64,000 nucleotides of DNA from an uncultured Vampirovibrio sp. (GTDB taxonomy: Bacteria > Cyanobacteriota > Vampirovibrionia > Gastranaerophilales > Gastranaerophilaceae), in NCBI GenBank assembly GCA_910577395.1, contig CAJTLG010000002.1, positions 62,001-126,000 of the forward strand, given 5' to 3'. Every line of letters starts with the position of its first letter. The first letter of the stretch is position 1. Both the position numbers and the translations under genes were made by a program. Below are positions 8,571 through 17,797 of the stretch, piece after piece. Under the pieces are notes generated by a model that searched no databases, was not told the DNA's origin, and saw nothing but the letters and a program-made list of their open reading frames with translations.

Positions 8571-10277
8571 CTACATTTTTTCTGGCGCACTGATTTTTAA
8601 TAATTTAAACACAAGCGCCAACACCATTTTAACCGCAAATACAAGTGTCAGGCGGCTTTTTGTCAATTCTTTATCATCCGAAAGCACACGTGTAAAATTA
8701 TAAAAATGATGAAAATCATACGCCAAATTTGATGCATATTTACATAATAAGTACGGCGCGCGAAGCCTTGATGCTCCTTCTACCGTATTTTTAAACTCTT
8801 CCAAACGAAGAATGAGTTTCCTTGTAGCTTCAATTGATTTTTCATCCCCGTCATCATACAGCCTGCCAATAGGCGTATCGCCTGATATCACCTCTTTAAG
8901 CTCGTTTGCATCAATATAAGGAGGCAGGCTTTCCCCGCTTTCTGTATCAATCCTTGTTTCTGCTGCTTTTCTTAAAATTGAGCAAGCTCTGGCATGGGCA
9001 TATTGTACATAAAATACCGGGTTTTGGTCATTTTTCTGTTTTGCAAGGTCAACATCAAAATCAAGCGTAGTATCAATGCTCCTCATCAACATCCAAAACC
9101 TTGTGGCATCAACCCCCACCTCATCCACAAGCTCATCCAGGGTCACCATTTTTTTTCTTTTGCCCATTCTGACAGCCGCACCGTCCTGAATAATATTCAC
9201 AAGCTGTCCAAGCAGCACTTCCAAATTATTACTGTCGTATCCAAGAGCATCTATTGCAGCCTTCATCCTAGGTATATACCCGTGGTGGTCTGCACCCCAA
9301 ATATTTATAAGATATTCAAACCCTCTGTCAAATTTATTCTTATGGTATGCAATATCTGCTGTAAGATAAGTATTTGAACCGTCTGTTTTTTTAAGCACTC
9401 TATCCTGGTCATCAGTATAATCCGTTGTCCTAAACCAAAGTGCGCCATCTTTTTCATACAATTTTCCGGCTTTATCAAGAGCATTTATGCAATTTTCAAC
9501 TTCGTTGTTTTTGTATAGTGAAGTTTCAGAAAAGAAACAATCAAAATTTGTCCCGAATTTTTCTAAAAGCTCTTTTTGAAGTCTAAGCATATCCTTTTTG
9601 GCAAATTCGCCATAAGATTCATCTGTGGCGCTTTCAACATATCTTTTGGCACAATCAATTAAATAATCGCCCTTATAGGCATCTTCCGGCCATTCGACTT
9701 TTTCGCCTTTCAATTCCTTAACCCTAAGCTCCAGGGAAAGTGCAAGTTTGTTTATTTGGTTTCCGGCATCATTTATATAAAATTCCTGATAAACATCATA
9801 CCCTGTTGCCTTCATAACTTCCGCAAGCGAAGACCCCAGTGCCGCCCACCTGCCATGGCCTATATGAAAAGGCCCTGTCGGGTTTGCACTTACATATTCA
9901 ATATTTACCTTTTGCCCTTTGCCCAGATTTCCAAAATCAGCTTTGCCGTAGCTTTCTTTATCGGCAATAATTTCTTCAACGACTTTTTTTAAGAAATTTT
10001 CTTCAAGCTTAAAATTTATAAACCCTGCCGCAACATTTACATTAAATCCGTCCGGATTTATATATTCAATTATTGCATTTGCAATCATTGGCGGCGCCAT
10101 TTTTGCATCCCGTGCAAGAGAAGAAACATTAACGCTAAAATCACCAAATTCCGGATTTTTAGGTTTTTCACAAATAAAGCCTACGTTTATATTTTCAGCC
10201 TGTCCCAATTTTTTATCCGAAATAGCCCTCTTAGCAGCCTCGTTTACAATATTTACAAAAAAATCTTTTATCATCAT
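8571..10277 (-). CDS. argS: Arginyl-tRNA synthetase
   Basis: 568 aa, normal for class I ArgRS, a cytoplasmic enzyme that charges tRNA-Arg. The N-terminal Add1 domain comes first. Then come PTGPFHIGHGRW (HIGH motif, near residue 137), INDAGNQINKLALS, and the KMSK-equivalent AVRMGKRKKM, followed by the DALR anticodon-binding domain. Two adjacent ATG codons are possible starts. It is transcribed toward tRNA-Ile, divergently from the MATE gene. Confidence 0.96.
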   Translation of the reverse strand: MMIKDFFVNIVNEAAKRAISDKKLGQAENINVGFICEKPKNPEFGDFSVNVSSLARDAKMAPPMIANAIIEYINPDGFNVNVAAGFINFKLEENFLKKVVEEIIADKESYGKADFGNLGKGQKVNIEYVSANPTGPFHIGHGRWAALGSSLAEVMKATGYDVYQEFYINDAGNQINKLALSLELRVKELKGEKVEWPEDAYKGDYLIDCAKRYVESATDESYGEFAKKDMLRLQKELLEKFGTNFDCFFSETSLYKNNEVENCINALDKAGKLYEKDGALWFRTTDYTDDQDRVLKKTDGSNTYLTADIAYHKNKFDRGFEYLINIWGADHHGYIPRMKAAIDALGYDSNNLEVLLGQLVNIIQDGAAVRMGKRKKMVTLDELVDEVGVDATRFWMLMRSIDTTLDFDVDLAKQKNDQNPVFYVQYAHARACSILRKAAETRIDTESGESLPPYIDANELKEVISGDTPIGRLYDDGDEKSIEATRKLILRLEEFKNTVEGASRLRAPYLLCKYASNLAYDFHHFYNFTRVLSDDKELTKSRLTLVFAVKMVLALVFKLLKISAPEKM

Positions 10278-10383
10278 GGTTATATTATATTCTAAACAAA
10301 GAAAAACATACGCCCGTTATATTTTTTAAATTGTTGTATAATTATTTAGCAAAACAGTTTTCCACAAAGCATATTAACAACAT

Positions 10384-11769
10384 ATGAATATTGCAGAAGC
10401 AAAAAACTCTAATTCACTAATATTTAAAATGTCCGTCCCGATTTTTATAGAATTGCTTTTACAGATGTTTGTAGGCAATATCGACCAAATAATGATTGGA
10501 CATTTTAATGAAATATATGTAGGCGCAATCGGAAATGCCAACATAATAATAAATCTTGTTATCATTATTTTGAGTGTTATGAGCGTATCCACCACCGTCT
10601 TGATTTCAAGATATCTGGGCTCAAAAAATTCAGGAAAAATTTCGGAAGTTTTTAACGCCTCAATTGTCATGCTGACATTTATAAGTATTCTGATAACAAT
10701 CACTATATTTGCCTTTGCAGGACTTATATTTAATTGGATGCAGGTACCGCAAAATATTTTTAATGAAACAAAAGCTTATCTTTTTATAGTGGGTGCATTC
10801 ACAATTGTTCAAGGATTTTATATGACATACGCGGCAGCACTTCGAAGCTACGGCTTTATGAAAAATGTCATGCTTGCTGCCATATTTATGAATATCGTTA
10901 ATATAGCGGGCAATTTCATCCTGATAAACGGTATGTATACAATCCCTCCGCTTGGGGTCACAGGTGCTGCCATTTCGACAATTGCAAGCAGATTTATCGG
11001 ACTTATTTTATTAATCTGCATCTTCAATACAAAAACAAAAATCAAAATTTCAAAAAAATATTTAAATCCCTTTTCGTTTTCTACTGTAAAAAACCTGCTC
11101 CATATCGGCATACCTTCAGGTGCCGAAGAATTATCCTATAATCTATCCCAGGCAGTAATAATGAAGTTTGTAAATTATTTCGGAACAATGGTAATTACAA
11201 CAAAAGTATACTGCAGCATACTTGCAAACTTTGCCTATATATATTCCATTGCAATATCACAAGCATCCCAGATTGTAGTAAGTTATTTAATTGGTTCAAA
11301 CAACCTTAAACTTGCAAATAAAAGAATATGGGCCACCCTTGCCGTATCAATGACCATATCTTTATTTATTACACTTTTACTGTATATATTCAGTGACAAT
11401 GTTTTTGGTATATTCACTAAAAATCCTGAAATATTGGCGCTTGGAAAGAAAATAATATTCGTAGAATTTTTTCTTGAAATCGGGCGTTCAATAAATATTG
11501 TTATGGTAAGATGCCTTATCTCCGTTGAAGATGTAAAATTTCCTGCATATATGTGTGTATTTTCTGCCTGGACTTTTGGTGTAGGGCTTGGATATATTTT
11601 TGGCATAGTAATGGATATGGGTCTTATCGGAATTTGGATTGGCATGGCAACGGATGAATGTATCCGCGGTTTTATTTTAATACTCAGATTCAAAACACTT
11701 CTGTGGGCTAAAAAGGTAAAAAACAAAAGAAGAAAAGAACTCTGTATACTAAATACGCGGGGCCGGTAA
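10384..11769 (+). CDS. MATE family multidrug efflux transporter
   Basis: 461 aa with about twelve hydrophobic segments in two homologous halves, as in the MATE family of Na+ or H+ coupled drug/cation antiporters in the inner membrane. The N-terminal start (FKMSVPIFIELLLQMFVGN) and internal GVTGAAISTIASRFIG are typical. A TATAAT at 10337-10342 is a plausible -10. The substrate cannot be told from sequence. The final residues are strongly basic (KKVKNKRRKE), fitting a cytosolic tail. Confidence 0.9.
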   Translation: MNIAEAKNSNSLIFKMSVPIFIELLLQMFVGNIDQIMIGHFNEIYVGAIGNANIIINLVIIILSVMSVSTTVLISRYLGSKNSGKISEVFNASIVMLTFISILITITIFAFAGLIFNWMQVPQNIFNETKAYLFIVGAFTIVQGFYMTYAAALRSYGFMKNVMLAAIFMNIVNIAGNFILINGMYTIPPLGVTGAAISTIASRFIGLILLICIFNTKTKIKISKKYLNPFSFSTVKNLLHIGIPSGAEELSYNLSQAVIMKFVNYFGTMVITTKVYCSILANFAYIYSIAISQASQIVVSYLIGSNNLKLANKRIWATLAVSMTISLFITLLLYIFSDNVFGIFTKNPEILALGKKIIFVEFFLEIGRSINIVMVRCLISVEDVKFPAYMCVFSAWTFGVGLGYIFGIVMDMGLIGIWIGMATDECIRGFILILRFKTLLWAKKVKNKRRKELCILNTRGR

Positions 11770-11927
11770 CAAACCAAAATATTTGTAAAATTTTGTAAAA
11801 TATTTCAAAAGCAGCAACAGAAAAAGTAAATTTTGACTTATTAGATTTTTTTATTAACATGTATAGCACAAGGCTTTTAAAACAGGCTGTACAAAACCAT
11901 TATTAAAGCATGGAAACAAACTGAAAG

Positions 11928-12152
11928 ATGACAAGAATTAACGCAACAAACGGAATAAGCGCTGTAGCTTTAGGCCCTACAATCACCACAAAGCGTGACG
12001 GGGGCGATAATTCCAACGATTTTATTCAAAGCAAATTAAAATATTGCTATGAACGTTCTCTTGCCGTTTCAAGAAACAGTTCTTTAAATTTCAGGGGTCT
12101 TAAAAAATTCGTCCAAAAAGGAATGGGCGAGAAACTGGATAAAATTGTTTAA
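11928..12152 (+). CDS. Small orphan protein with NFRG motif (74 aa)
   Basis: Starts at ATG 11928 with no strong ribosome binding site. No domain is recognised. It carries SSLNFRGLKKF near residues 52-62, one of several 'F-x-G' short motifs in orphan proteins of this window. A tandem 10-bp repeat, TTTGTAAAAT twice, lies upstream at 11782-11801. Confidence 0.5.
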   Translation: MTRINATNGISAVALGPTITTKRDGGDNSNDFIQSKLKYCYERSLAVSRNSSLNFRGLKKFVQKGMGEKLDKIV

Positions 12153-12161
12153 AAGGTTTTG

Positions 12162-12662
12162 TTATATTTTTTTTACAAGTTTTGCATGGATTGTATTTGC
12201 ACTGCTTAAATATTCAATAAGTGCATCATATCTTTGTTTTGATTCACCGTAAGGAATTTTCTTTGAAACAAGTTCTTTCACATTATCATTCAGGCCGTTA
12301 AGCTTATTTAGAGCCCTCTGCACTAAAAATCTTTTATGTATTCTTGGAAAATATTTATGCAAGAACCTCCCCAAGATATTGCTGCCTTGAAACTCTTCCC
12401 CTGCCTTTTTAAGGGCACTTGATTGCAATATATCAAAATCAAAATCGTTAAGACGTTTTTGCACCGTTGCTTTGCTTACCGTATTTTGTACAGCTTCTTT
12501 TTTAATCGGGTTGTCAACAAAAGGGGAATTATTTATATCCGCCCCGTCAAGGTTTATCGCAAGCGGATTTACCCCGTTTCTAAGCGGGTCAAAACCGGTA
12601 TTTGTTTTTACGCCAAATTCCGTTAATTGTCCTAAAAGGGAATTTTTAAATAAATCTTCCAT
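12162..12662 (-). CDS. Orphan protein (166 aa), unknown
   Basis: ATG 12662 is preferred over an upstream TTG at 12683. The first half is polar and Asn/Asp-rich, so probably disordered. The second half, from about residue 85, is basic and helical (FLHKYFPRIHKRFLVQRALN). No known domain is seen. It lies between another orphan gene and nifU and may be lineage-specific. Confidence 0.6.
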   Translation of the reverse strand: MEDLFKNSLLGQLTEFGVKTNTGFDPLRNGVNPLAINLDGADINNSPFVDNPIKKEAVQNTVSKATVQKRLNDFDFDILQSSALKKAGEEFQGSNILGRFLHKYFPRIHKRFLVQRALNKLNGLNDNVKELVSKKIPYGESKQRYDALIEYLSSANTIHAKLVKKI

Positions 12663-12762
12663 TATACAATTATTATTAAGCAAATTTTATGCTTTTAAAC
12701 CCTATACAAGTAGTATTTTTGATTTATAATCTTGGTTGTAAAAATTTAAAAAGGCAAAAACT

Positions 12763-13599
12763 ATGTGGGAATATTCCGATATCGTAAAAGAACACTATAA
12801 AAACCCAAAAAACGTTGGTTCTATTGAAGATGCTGACGCTATAGGTGAAGCAGGCGCACTTGCCTGCGGGGATGCGCTAAAACTATATTTAAAAATAAAA
12901 AATGGTATAATAACGGACGCTAAATTTCAAACATTCGGCTGCGGCTCTGCTGTTGCCTCATCAAGCATATTGACAGAAATGGTTAAAGGGAAAACCGTTG
13001 AAGAGGCCAAAAAAATCACAAACAAAGAAATAGCCGATATGCTTGGCGGGCTGCCGCCTGAAAAAATGCACTGTTCCGTTATGGGCCATGAGGCGCTTGA
13101 AGATGCTCTTAAAAATTTTGAAGGTGATAAAGACGGTGATAATATTACAAAAACACCTGTTTCAAAAGATAAAATCATTTGCAATTGTTTTTCAATTTCA
13201 GAAAAAACAATTAAAGAAGCAATAGAGCATAATGGGGCCAAAACCGTTGAAGATATTACATCTTTGACTTACGCAGGCGGCGCATGCGGAAGATGTAAAG
13301 GGAACATTCAGGCAATAATTAACACTTATAATATGGAGGCCAAAAATACCCCAAAAGAACTTAATGCCGTACAGTTTATTTTAAAGGTTAACAGTGTAAT
13401 CGAAAAAACTATCTTACCTGAATTAACGAAAGATTGCGGTGGCATAGAACTTGTAAATGTAGAAGGAAAAGATGTTTACGTAAGACTTACAGGAACCTGC
13501 AAAGGGTGCAGAAATTCTAACCTCACATTAAAAAATTTCGTACAGAAACAGTTAAGAGAACATGTTGACGAAGCGATAAATATTATAGAAGTGGAATAA
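12763..13599 (+). CDS. nifU: NifU-type Fe-S cluster scaffold, three domains
   Basis: 278 aa with the full NifU layout. The N-terminal IscU-like scaffold has cysteines in GALACGDAL, TFGCGSA and KMHCSVMG. A BFD-like [2Fe-2S] domain has ICNCFS and GGACGRCKG. The C-terminal Nfu domain has TGTCKGCRNSN. All scaffold and cluster cysteines are present. It assembles Fe-S clusters with sulfur from the cysteine desulfurase encoded 6 bases downstream. No nitrogenase gene is in view, so this is probably a general system. Confidence 0.93.
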   Translation: MWEYSDIVKEHYKNPKNVGSIEDADAIGEAGALACGDALKLYLKIKNGIITDAKFQTFGCGSAVASSSILTEMVKGKTVEEAKKITNKEIADMLGGLPPEKMHCSVMGHEALEDALKNFEGDKDGDNITKTPVSKDKIICNCFSISEKTIKEAIEHNGAKTVEDITSLTYAGGACGRCKGNIQAIINTYNMEAKNTPKELNAVQFILKVNSVIEKTILPELTKDCGGIELVNVEGKDVYVRLTGTCKGCRNSNLTLKNFVQKQLREHVDEAINIIEVE

Positions 13600-13605
13600 G
13601 ATTAG

Positions 13606-14793
13606 ATGAGCATAATTTATCTGGATAACAATGCAACAACAAGGGTAGATGAAAAAGTAGCAGAAACTATGATGCCGTATTTTTGCGAAAACTACGGAAA
13701 CCCTTCATCTATATATGATTTAGCCCACAAGGCAAACACTGCCGTAAGAAAATCAAGGGAAACGATAAAAGATTTTCTTGGCGCAAAAGATGCTAAAGAA
13801 ATAATCTTCACATCCTGCGGCTCTGAAAGTGCCAATATGGCAATCAAAGGAACTTTAGAGCTTGCACCTCATAAAAAGCACATAATCACCACAAAAGTGG
13901 AGCACCCCTGTGTTTTAAACCTTTACAAGGATTTGGAAAAAAAAGGGTACAAAGCTGATTATATTGGTGTTGATTCAAACGGAGACCTTGATGTAAATGA
14001 ATTGCTATCAAAAGTAGACAAAGATACCGCCATAGTATCCGTTATGTATGCAAACAATGAAACAGGGGCAATTTTCCCCGTTGAAGAAATAGCCCAAAAA
14101 GTAAAAGAAATTAACCCGGATACAAAGATTTTTGTGGATGCCGTACAAGCTGCGGGAAAAATTCCGATTAATGTCAAAGACACAAAAATTGATTTTATGG
14201 GGATTTCTGCACACAAATTCCACGGACCCAAGGGTATTGGCGCATTATATATAAAATCAGGCACTATGGTTTCCCCGCTGATTGTTGGCGGTCACCAGGA
14301 AAAAGGCAAAAGGGCCGGCACTGAAAATGTACCTTATATCGTGGGTATGGCGCGCGCCGCAGAACTTGCAACAGAAAACATGGAAGATGAACTTACCCGT
14401 GTTAAAAAACTCAGAGATACCCTTGAAGAAGGTATTTTAACCAAAATTAAAAATGCAAGGCTTAATTCTACGGCAAAAAACCGTGTGCCAAACACTACAA
14501 ACATTGGTTTTTTATACATTGAAGGCGAATTAATCCTGCTGCACCTTAATGATGAAGGCATTTGCGCCTCATCAGGATCTGCCTGCACATCAGGAAGTCT
14601 GGAGCCAAGCCACGTATTGCGCGCTATGGGCGTACCGTTTACATCTCTGCATGGCAGTATAAGGTTTTCTTTAAGCCGGTATACAACAGAAAATGAAATT
14701 ATACAGGTAATTCAAACCTTGCCGCATATAATAAATAAACTTGCAAAAATTTCGCCATTCCAAAAAGAACTGGGAGAAATTTTAGGCTGTTAA
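13606..14793 (+). CDS. nifS: Cysteine desulfurase
   Basis: 395 aa, PLP-dependent fold type I. YLDNNATTRVD opens the protein, ISAHKFHGPKGIGAL contains the PLP lysine, and CASSGSACTSGSLEPSHVL contains the catalytic cysteine in the long-loop NifS/IscS arrangement. It removes sulfur from cysteine and hands it to the NifU scaffold. The 6-base gap after nifU indicates an operon. Confidence 0.94.
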   Translation: MSIIYLDNNATTRVDEKVAETMMPYFCENYGNPSSIYDLAHKANTAVRKSRETIKDFLGAKDAKEIIFTSCGSESANMAIKGTLELAPHKKHIITTKVEHPCVLNLYKDLEKKGYKADYIGVDSNGDLDVNELLSKVDKDTAIVSVMYANNETGAIFPVEEIAQKVKEINPDTKIFVDAVQAAGKIPINVKDTKIDFMGISAHKFHGPKGIGALYIKSGTMVSPLIVGGHQEKGKRAGTENVPYIVGMARAAELATENMEDELTRVKKLRDTLEEGILTKIKNARLNSTAKNRVPNTTNIGFLYIEGELILLHLNDEGICASSGSACTSGSLEPSHVLRAMGVPFTSLHGSIRFSLSRYTTENEIIQVIQTLPHIINKLAKISPFQKELGEILGC

Positions 14794-14834
14794 CCGCACC
14801 AAATATACACCGGGCAGGCACGTTTAGATAATAG

Positions 14835-14879
14835 TTACAAAGCTTAAACATACTTACAAAACATTTACAAATTATTTAC
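14835..14879 (+). promoter_or_regulatory. Tandem TTACA repeats with 11-bp period
   Basis: TTACA at 14854 and 14865 and TTAC at 14876 are spaced exactly 11 bases apart, with looser copies at 14835 (TTACA) and 14844 (TTAAACA). One-turn direct repeats are the layout bound by OmpR/PhoB-type regulators. The site is just upstream of the orphan gene at 14899. A specific regulator is inference. Confidence 0.35.
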
Positions 14880-14898
14880 TTTTTTCATCCCTTCTATC

Positions 14899-15132
14899 AT
14901 GATAGACATTATGGGAAAAGCAAAAAAACGTATACTTCATAAAACTAATTCAAGCCTTTATATGACACGGGAAAGTGCCGTAAGTAAGGTTTTTAATATA
15001 CTAAATCACAAAAACACAAATAAAGCTGAAGCTGATAATTTAATCACACTTTTTGGCCTTAGTGCCGAGGAGCTTTCAGAGGCGGGCGTTCCGTACGAAG
15101 ACCTTATTGCATTTGAAAGTGCCCTTGGATAA
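14899..15132 (+). CDS. Orphan small protein (77 aa)
   Basis: Two in-frame ATGs (14899, 14911) are possible. The N terminus is basic (GKAKKRILHK) and the rest is helical and acidic (EADNLITLFGLSAEELSEAG). No known domain is seen. It converges on the next gene with a 5-base gap. Confidence 0.5.
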   Translation: MIDIMGKAKKRILHKTNSSLYMTRESAVSKVFNILNHKNTNKAEADNLITLFGLSAEELSEAGVPYEDLIAFESALG

Positions 15133-15137
15133 TAATT

Positions 15138-16541
15138 TTACCCAAAATAATTTATAACTTCATTGCTTGCACCTGCAACATAGGGATTTGTATACCCGAA
15201 GTTTGTATAATTATTCGCATAACCACCTGAAAATGAAAGGTTTGAAGAATTTGCACTTGCATTTAAAACATCATCAGGTACATTATAAACCGATGTATCG
15301 CCTGTCTGCACCCTTGCAATAAGCTCATCAAGACCGGTGCTGCCTGTCGTCCCAGTATTTGTATACAAATCATATGCATTATTCAATGTACCGGATTGCA
15401 GATATTCAAGCATCTTTTGACTGTCTTCGGTAAGTTTACCATCATCTGCCATATCCTGCTGTATCATAGTTTGAACATAAGCATTAATCTCATTCATAGA
15501 GGCGGTATCGCCTGATATCATTGCAGCTTGTTCTTCTATCTGCTCTTCCTGGAGTTTTTCCACTTCGCTTTTGCCAACTATTTTATCGGTTGCACCTTTT
15601 GCAAGTGATGAGCCTATTAAACCGCCCAAGAAACCGCCTACCATACCGCCAATCACTGTACCGGCACCCGGGAATATACTGCCAATTGCAGCACCGATAG
15701 CCTTACCTGCAGCCGAACCCGCAACAAAACCTCCGGTTGACGCTGCAACTTTAACTGTTGATTTTCCAAGCTGTTTTACACCTGATTTTGCACCACCCGC
15801 CTGGAATGCAGGTATAACATTTGTAAATAGTTCTATAACACCGTCTATTGCAGCCATAACACCGGCACCGGATTTTTTACATGCTTTTCCTATTTTTCCA
15901 AGCATGCCTGTTTTTGCGGCACCGCCTGCGATATCGGCTGCGCCCGCAGCCACATCATCCGCTGAATTTACCACAGCTTTTGCAACATCATCTGCGCTTT
16001 CCCTTACACCTGTTTTAAAGAAATTTTTTAATTTTGTAAACAATCCGGGTTTTGCCTCTTTTGCAGCTGTTTTTGCCACATCTGCCGCTTTTTGCGCCTG
16101 CACGCCCGCTTGCTCTATAAGTTCTTTATCGCCCGCAGCCAAACCTTTTTTTGCAAGTTGTATCGCATTATCCGCTAAATTTGCAGCCTCGGAACCCGCA
16201 ACACCCGTTGCACTTTTAGCCTTGTATATTGCGGTTAGTGCATCATAATTCATTGATGCGCCTTTTAAACCTTTTTGAAGCTGCATTGTATCATCTACAA
16301 GGCCGCCCATATCACTTAAAGATTTTATTGCACCGCCAAAACCTGCAACACCTGCAGAGTTCAAACCATATCTTGCACCATTGTAAACTTTTGGTGCCAT
16401 TTCAAAAATAGTAAAACTTGGTGTAGATTTTACGGCATCAACAGTATCTTTTGTGATACTTGCACCATTTTGGACAACAGGCATACCGTTTATATATTTA
16501 ATCGCATCCGATACGTATGAATTTACTCCGTTAACCGCCAT
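15138..16541 (-). CDS. Ala/Gly-rich orphan protein with glycine zipper (467 aa)
   Basis: ATG 16541 is chosen because AGGAGAAACGAGGAAA lies just upstream on the minus strand. The protein is helical and Ala-rich. Near residues 255-315 it has a long glycine-zipper hydrophobic stretch (IGAAIGSIFPGAGTVIGGMV, GGFLGGLIG) able to insert in membranes. The C terminus is Asn/Tyr/Ser-rich and contains NLSFSGGYANNY. There is no signal peptide. It could be a secreted or membrane-active protein, but no function is established. Confidence 0.75.
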   Translation of the reverse strand: MAVNGVNSYVSDAIKYINGMPVVQNGASITKDTVDAVKSTPSFTIFEMAPKVYNGARYGLNSAGVAGFGGAIKSLSDMGGLVDDTMQLQKGLKGASMNYDALTAIYKAKSATGVAGSEAANLADNAIQLAKKGLAAGDKELIEQAGVQAQKAADVAKTAAKEAKPGLFTKLKNFFKTGVRESADDVAKAVVNSADDVAAGAADIAGGAAKTGMLGKIGKACKKSGAGVMAAIDGVIELFTNVIPAFQAGGAKSGVKQLGKSTVKVAASTGGFVAGSAAGKAIGAAIGSIFPGAGTVIGGMVGGFLGGLIGSSLAKGATDKIVGKSEVEKLQEEQIEEQAAMISGDTASMNEINAYVQTMIQQDMADDGKLTEDSQKMLEYLQSGTLNNAYDLYTNTGTTGSTGLDELIARVQTGDTSVYNVPDDVLNASANSSNLSFSGGYANNYTNFGYTNPYVAGASNEVINYFG

Positions 16542-16695
16542 TTTCCTCGTTTCTCCTAAAATAAACTTCCTTATACACAAATAAAGTATTTTTATCTTTA
16601 AAAATTGCCCGTAAAACCTGAATCTTATATTAAATATTACAAAATATTACAAGAAAGACCAAATAACACCGGAATTTATGTTAAAATAGCCCCGT

Positions 16696-17058
16696 ATGGA
16701 AAGCTTTGATTTAAAAAGATATGCACACCTTGGCGATACGGTTTATGAACTGTTTATAAGGGAAATTGTTATTTTCAAAACAAAATCTCCAAACATTATG
16801 CATAAAATGACTACATCATATGTAAATGCCGATTTTCAGGCAAAAATGGCAGAAATTGTTTATGAAAAATTATTAAACGATGAAGAAAAAGAAATTTTCC
16901 GCCGCGCAAGAAACCTTGCCCTCACGGTAAACAAAAAGCACAAACCCGACATCCACAGGCACGCTACAGCACTTGAAGTCATTACAGGATATTTTTATCT
17001 GAATAACAAACAAAGGCTAAATGAACTATTTGAGATAATAAAAGAATTCATTGTATAA
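16696..17058 (+). CDS. mrnC: Mini-ribonuclease III
   Basis: 120 aa, a lone RNase III catalytic domain without the dsRNA-binding domain, as in Mini-III enzymes that mature 23S rRNA. HLGDTVYELFIR carries the catalytic Asp, and FRRARN and HATALEVITGYFYL complete the family pattern. It overlaps the histidine kinase gene by 8 bases, so the two are co-translated. Confidence 0.9.
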   Translation: MESFDLKRYAHLGDTVYELFIREIVIFKTKSPNIMHKMTTSYVNADFQAKMAEIVYEKLLNDEEKEIFRRARNLALTVNKKHKPDIHRHATALEVITGYFYLNNKQRLNELFEIIKEFIV

Positions 17059-17797
17059 TCAAAAAATGAAAAATGAAAAAATCAAGGATGAATTTATCTC
17101 TACCCTCTCTCACGAGATAAGAACCCCTCTTACAAGCATTAAAGGTTTTTCCAAAACTATGCTTGATAACTGGGCGGTCCTTGATGATACAAGTAAAAAA
17201 AAGTTTTTAAATATAATTCTTGAACAATCAGACAGATTGATAAATCTTGTTGAAAATGTTTTAAATATTGCAAAAATAAATTCTGATATTGATATCATTT
17301 TAAAAGAAATTAATCTTTTAAACCTTATTAATAATGTAGTTGATATCTTGAAAATCAGCTACAAAGACAGAAAATTTAATATATCATCTTCAAAAATCCT
17401 TAATTCAATGGCAGATAAAGACAAACTTGAACAAATTTTTGTAAATGTTATAGAAAATGCATGTAAATATTCTGCCCAAGGTACACCTGTTGAAATAAAA
17501 ATCGAAAACAGGGGAGATTATAACATAGTGCGCATTAAAAACTATGGCTCTTATATTAAACAGGAAGAAAAAGAAAAGGTATTTGAAAAATTTTACAGAA
17601 TAGATAATTATCTGACATCATCCCACCAGGGAAGCGGGCTTGGGCTTTATATTGCAAAAACATTAATTGAGAAAATGAACGGAAAAATTGAAATAAATTC
17701 ATCCAACGACCCTATGTTTACAGAATTTTTAATCTATATACCGGTTTTAGACTCTGAAACTATTGCAAAAAAAATCGGGGGTGAAAATTATGTATAA
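17051..17797 (+). CDS. Cytosolic sensor-less histidine kinase
   Basis: 248 aa. The H box is FISTLSHEIRTPLTSIKGF near residues 14-32. The N box is NVIENACKYS, and the G boxes end in GSGLGLYIAKTL. There is no transmembrane segment or sensor domain, so input must come from a partner protein. It overlaps mrnC and the response regulator by 8 bases on each side, giving a tightly coupled three-gene unit. The partner is presumably the downstream double-receiver protein. Confidence 0.88.
   Translation: MYNQKMKNEKIKDEFISTLSHEIRTPLTSIKGFSKTMLDNWAVLDDTSKKKFLNIILEQSDRLINLVENVLNIAKINSDIDIILKEINLLNLINNVVDILKISYKDRKFNISSSKILNSMADKDKLEQIFVNVIENACKYSAQGTPVEIKIENRGDYNIVRIKNYGSYIKQEEKEKVFEKFYRIDNYLTSSHQGSGLGLYIAKTLIEKMNGKIEINSSNDPMFTEFLIYIPVLDSETIAKKIGGENYV

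Noticed and set aside
12763..14793. nifU-nifS as part of a nitrogen fixation cluster
   Set aside because: No nitrogenase or other nif gene flanks the pair; a general Fe-S assembly role is more likely.
15571..16248. 225-codon Pro/Ala-rich plus-strand frame
   Set aside because: Antisense to the Ala/Gly-rich orphan gene; Gly/Ala codons read in reverse give Pro/Ala. No ribosome binding site or domain.
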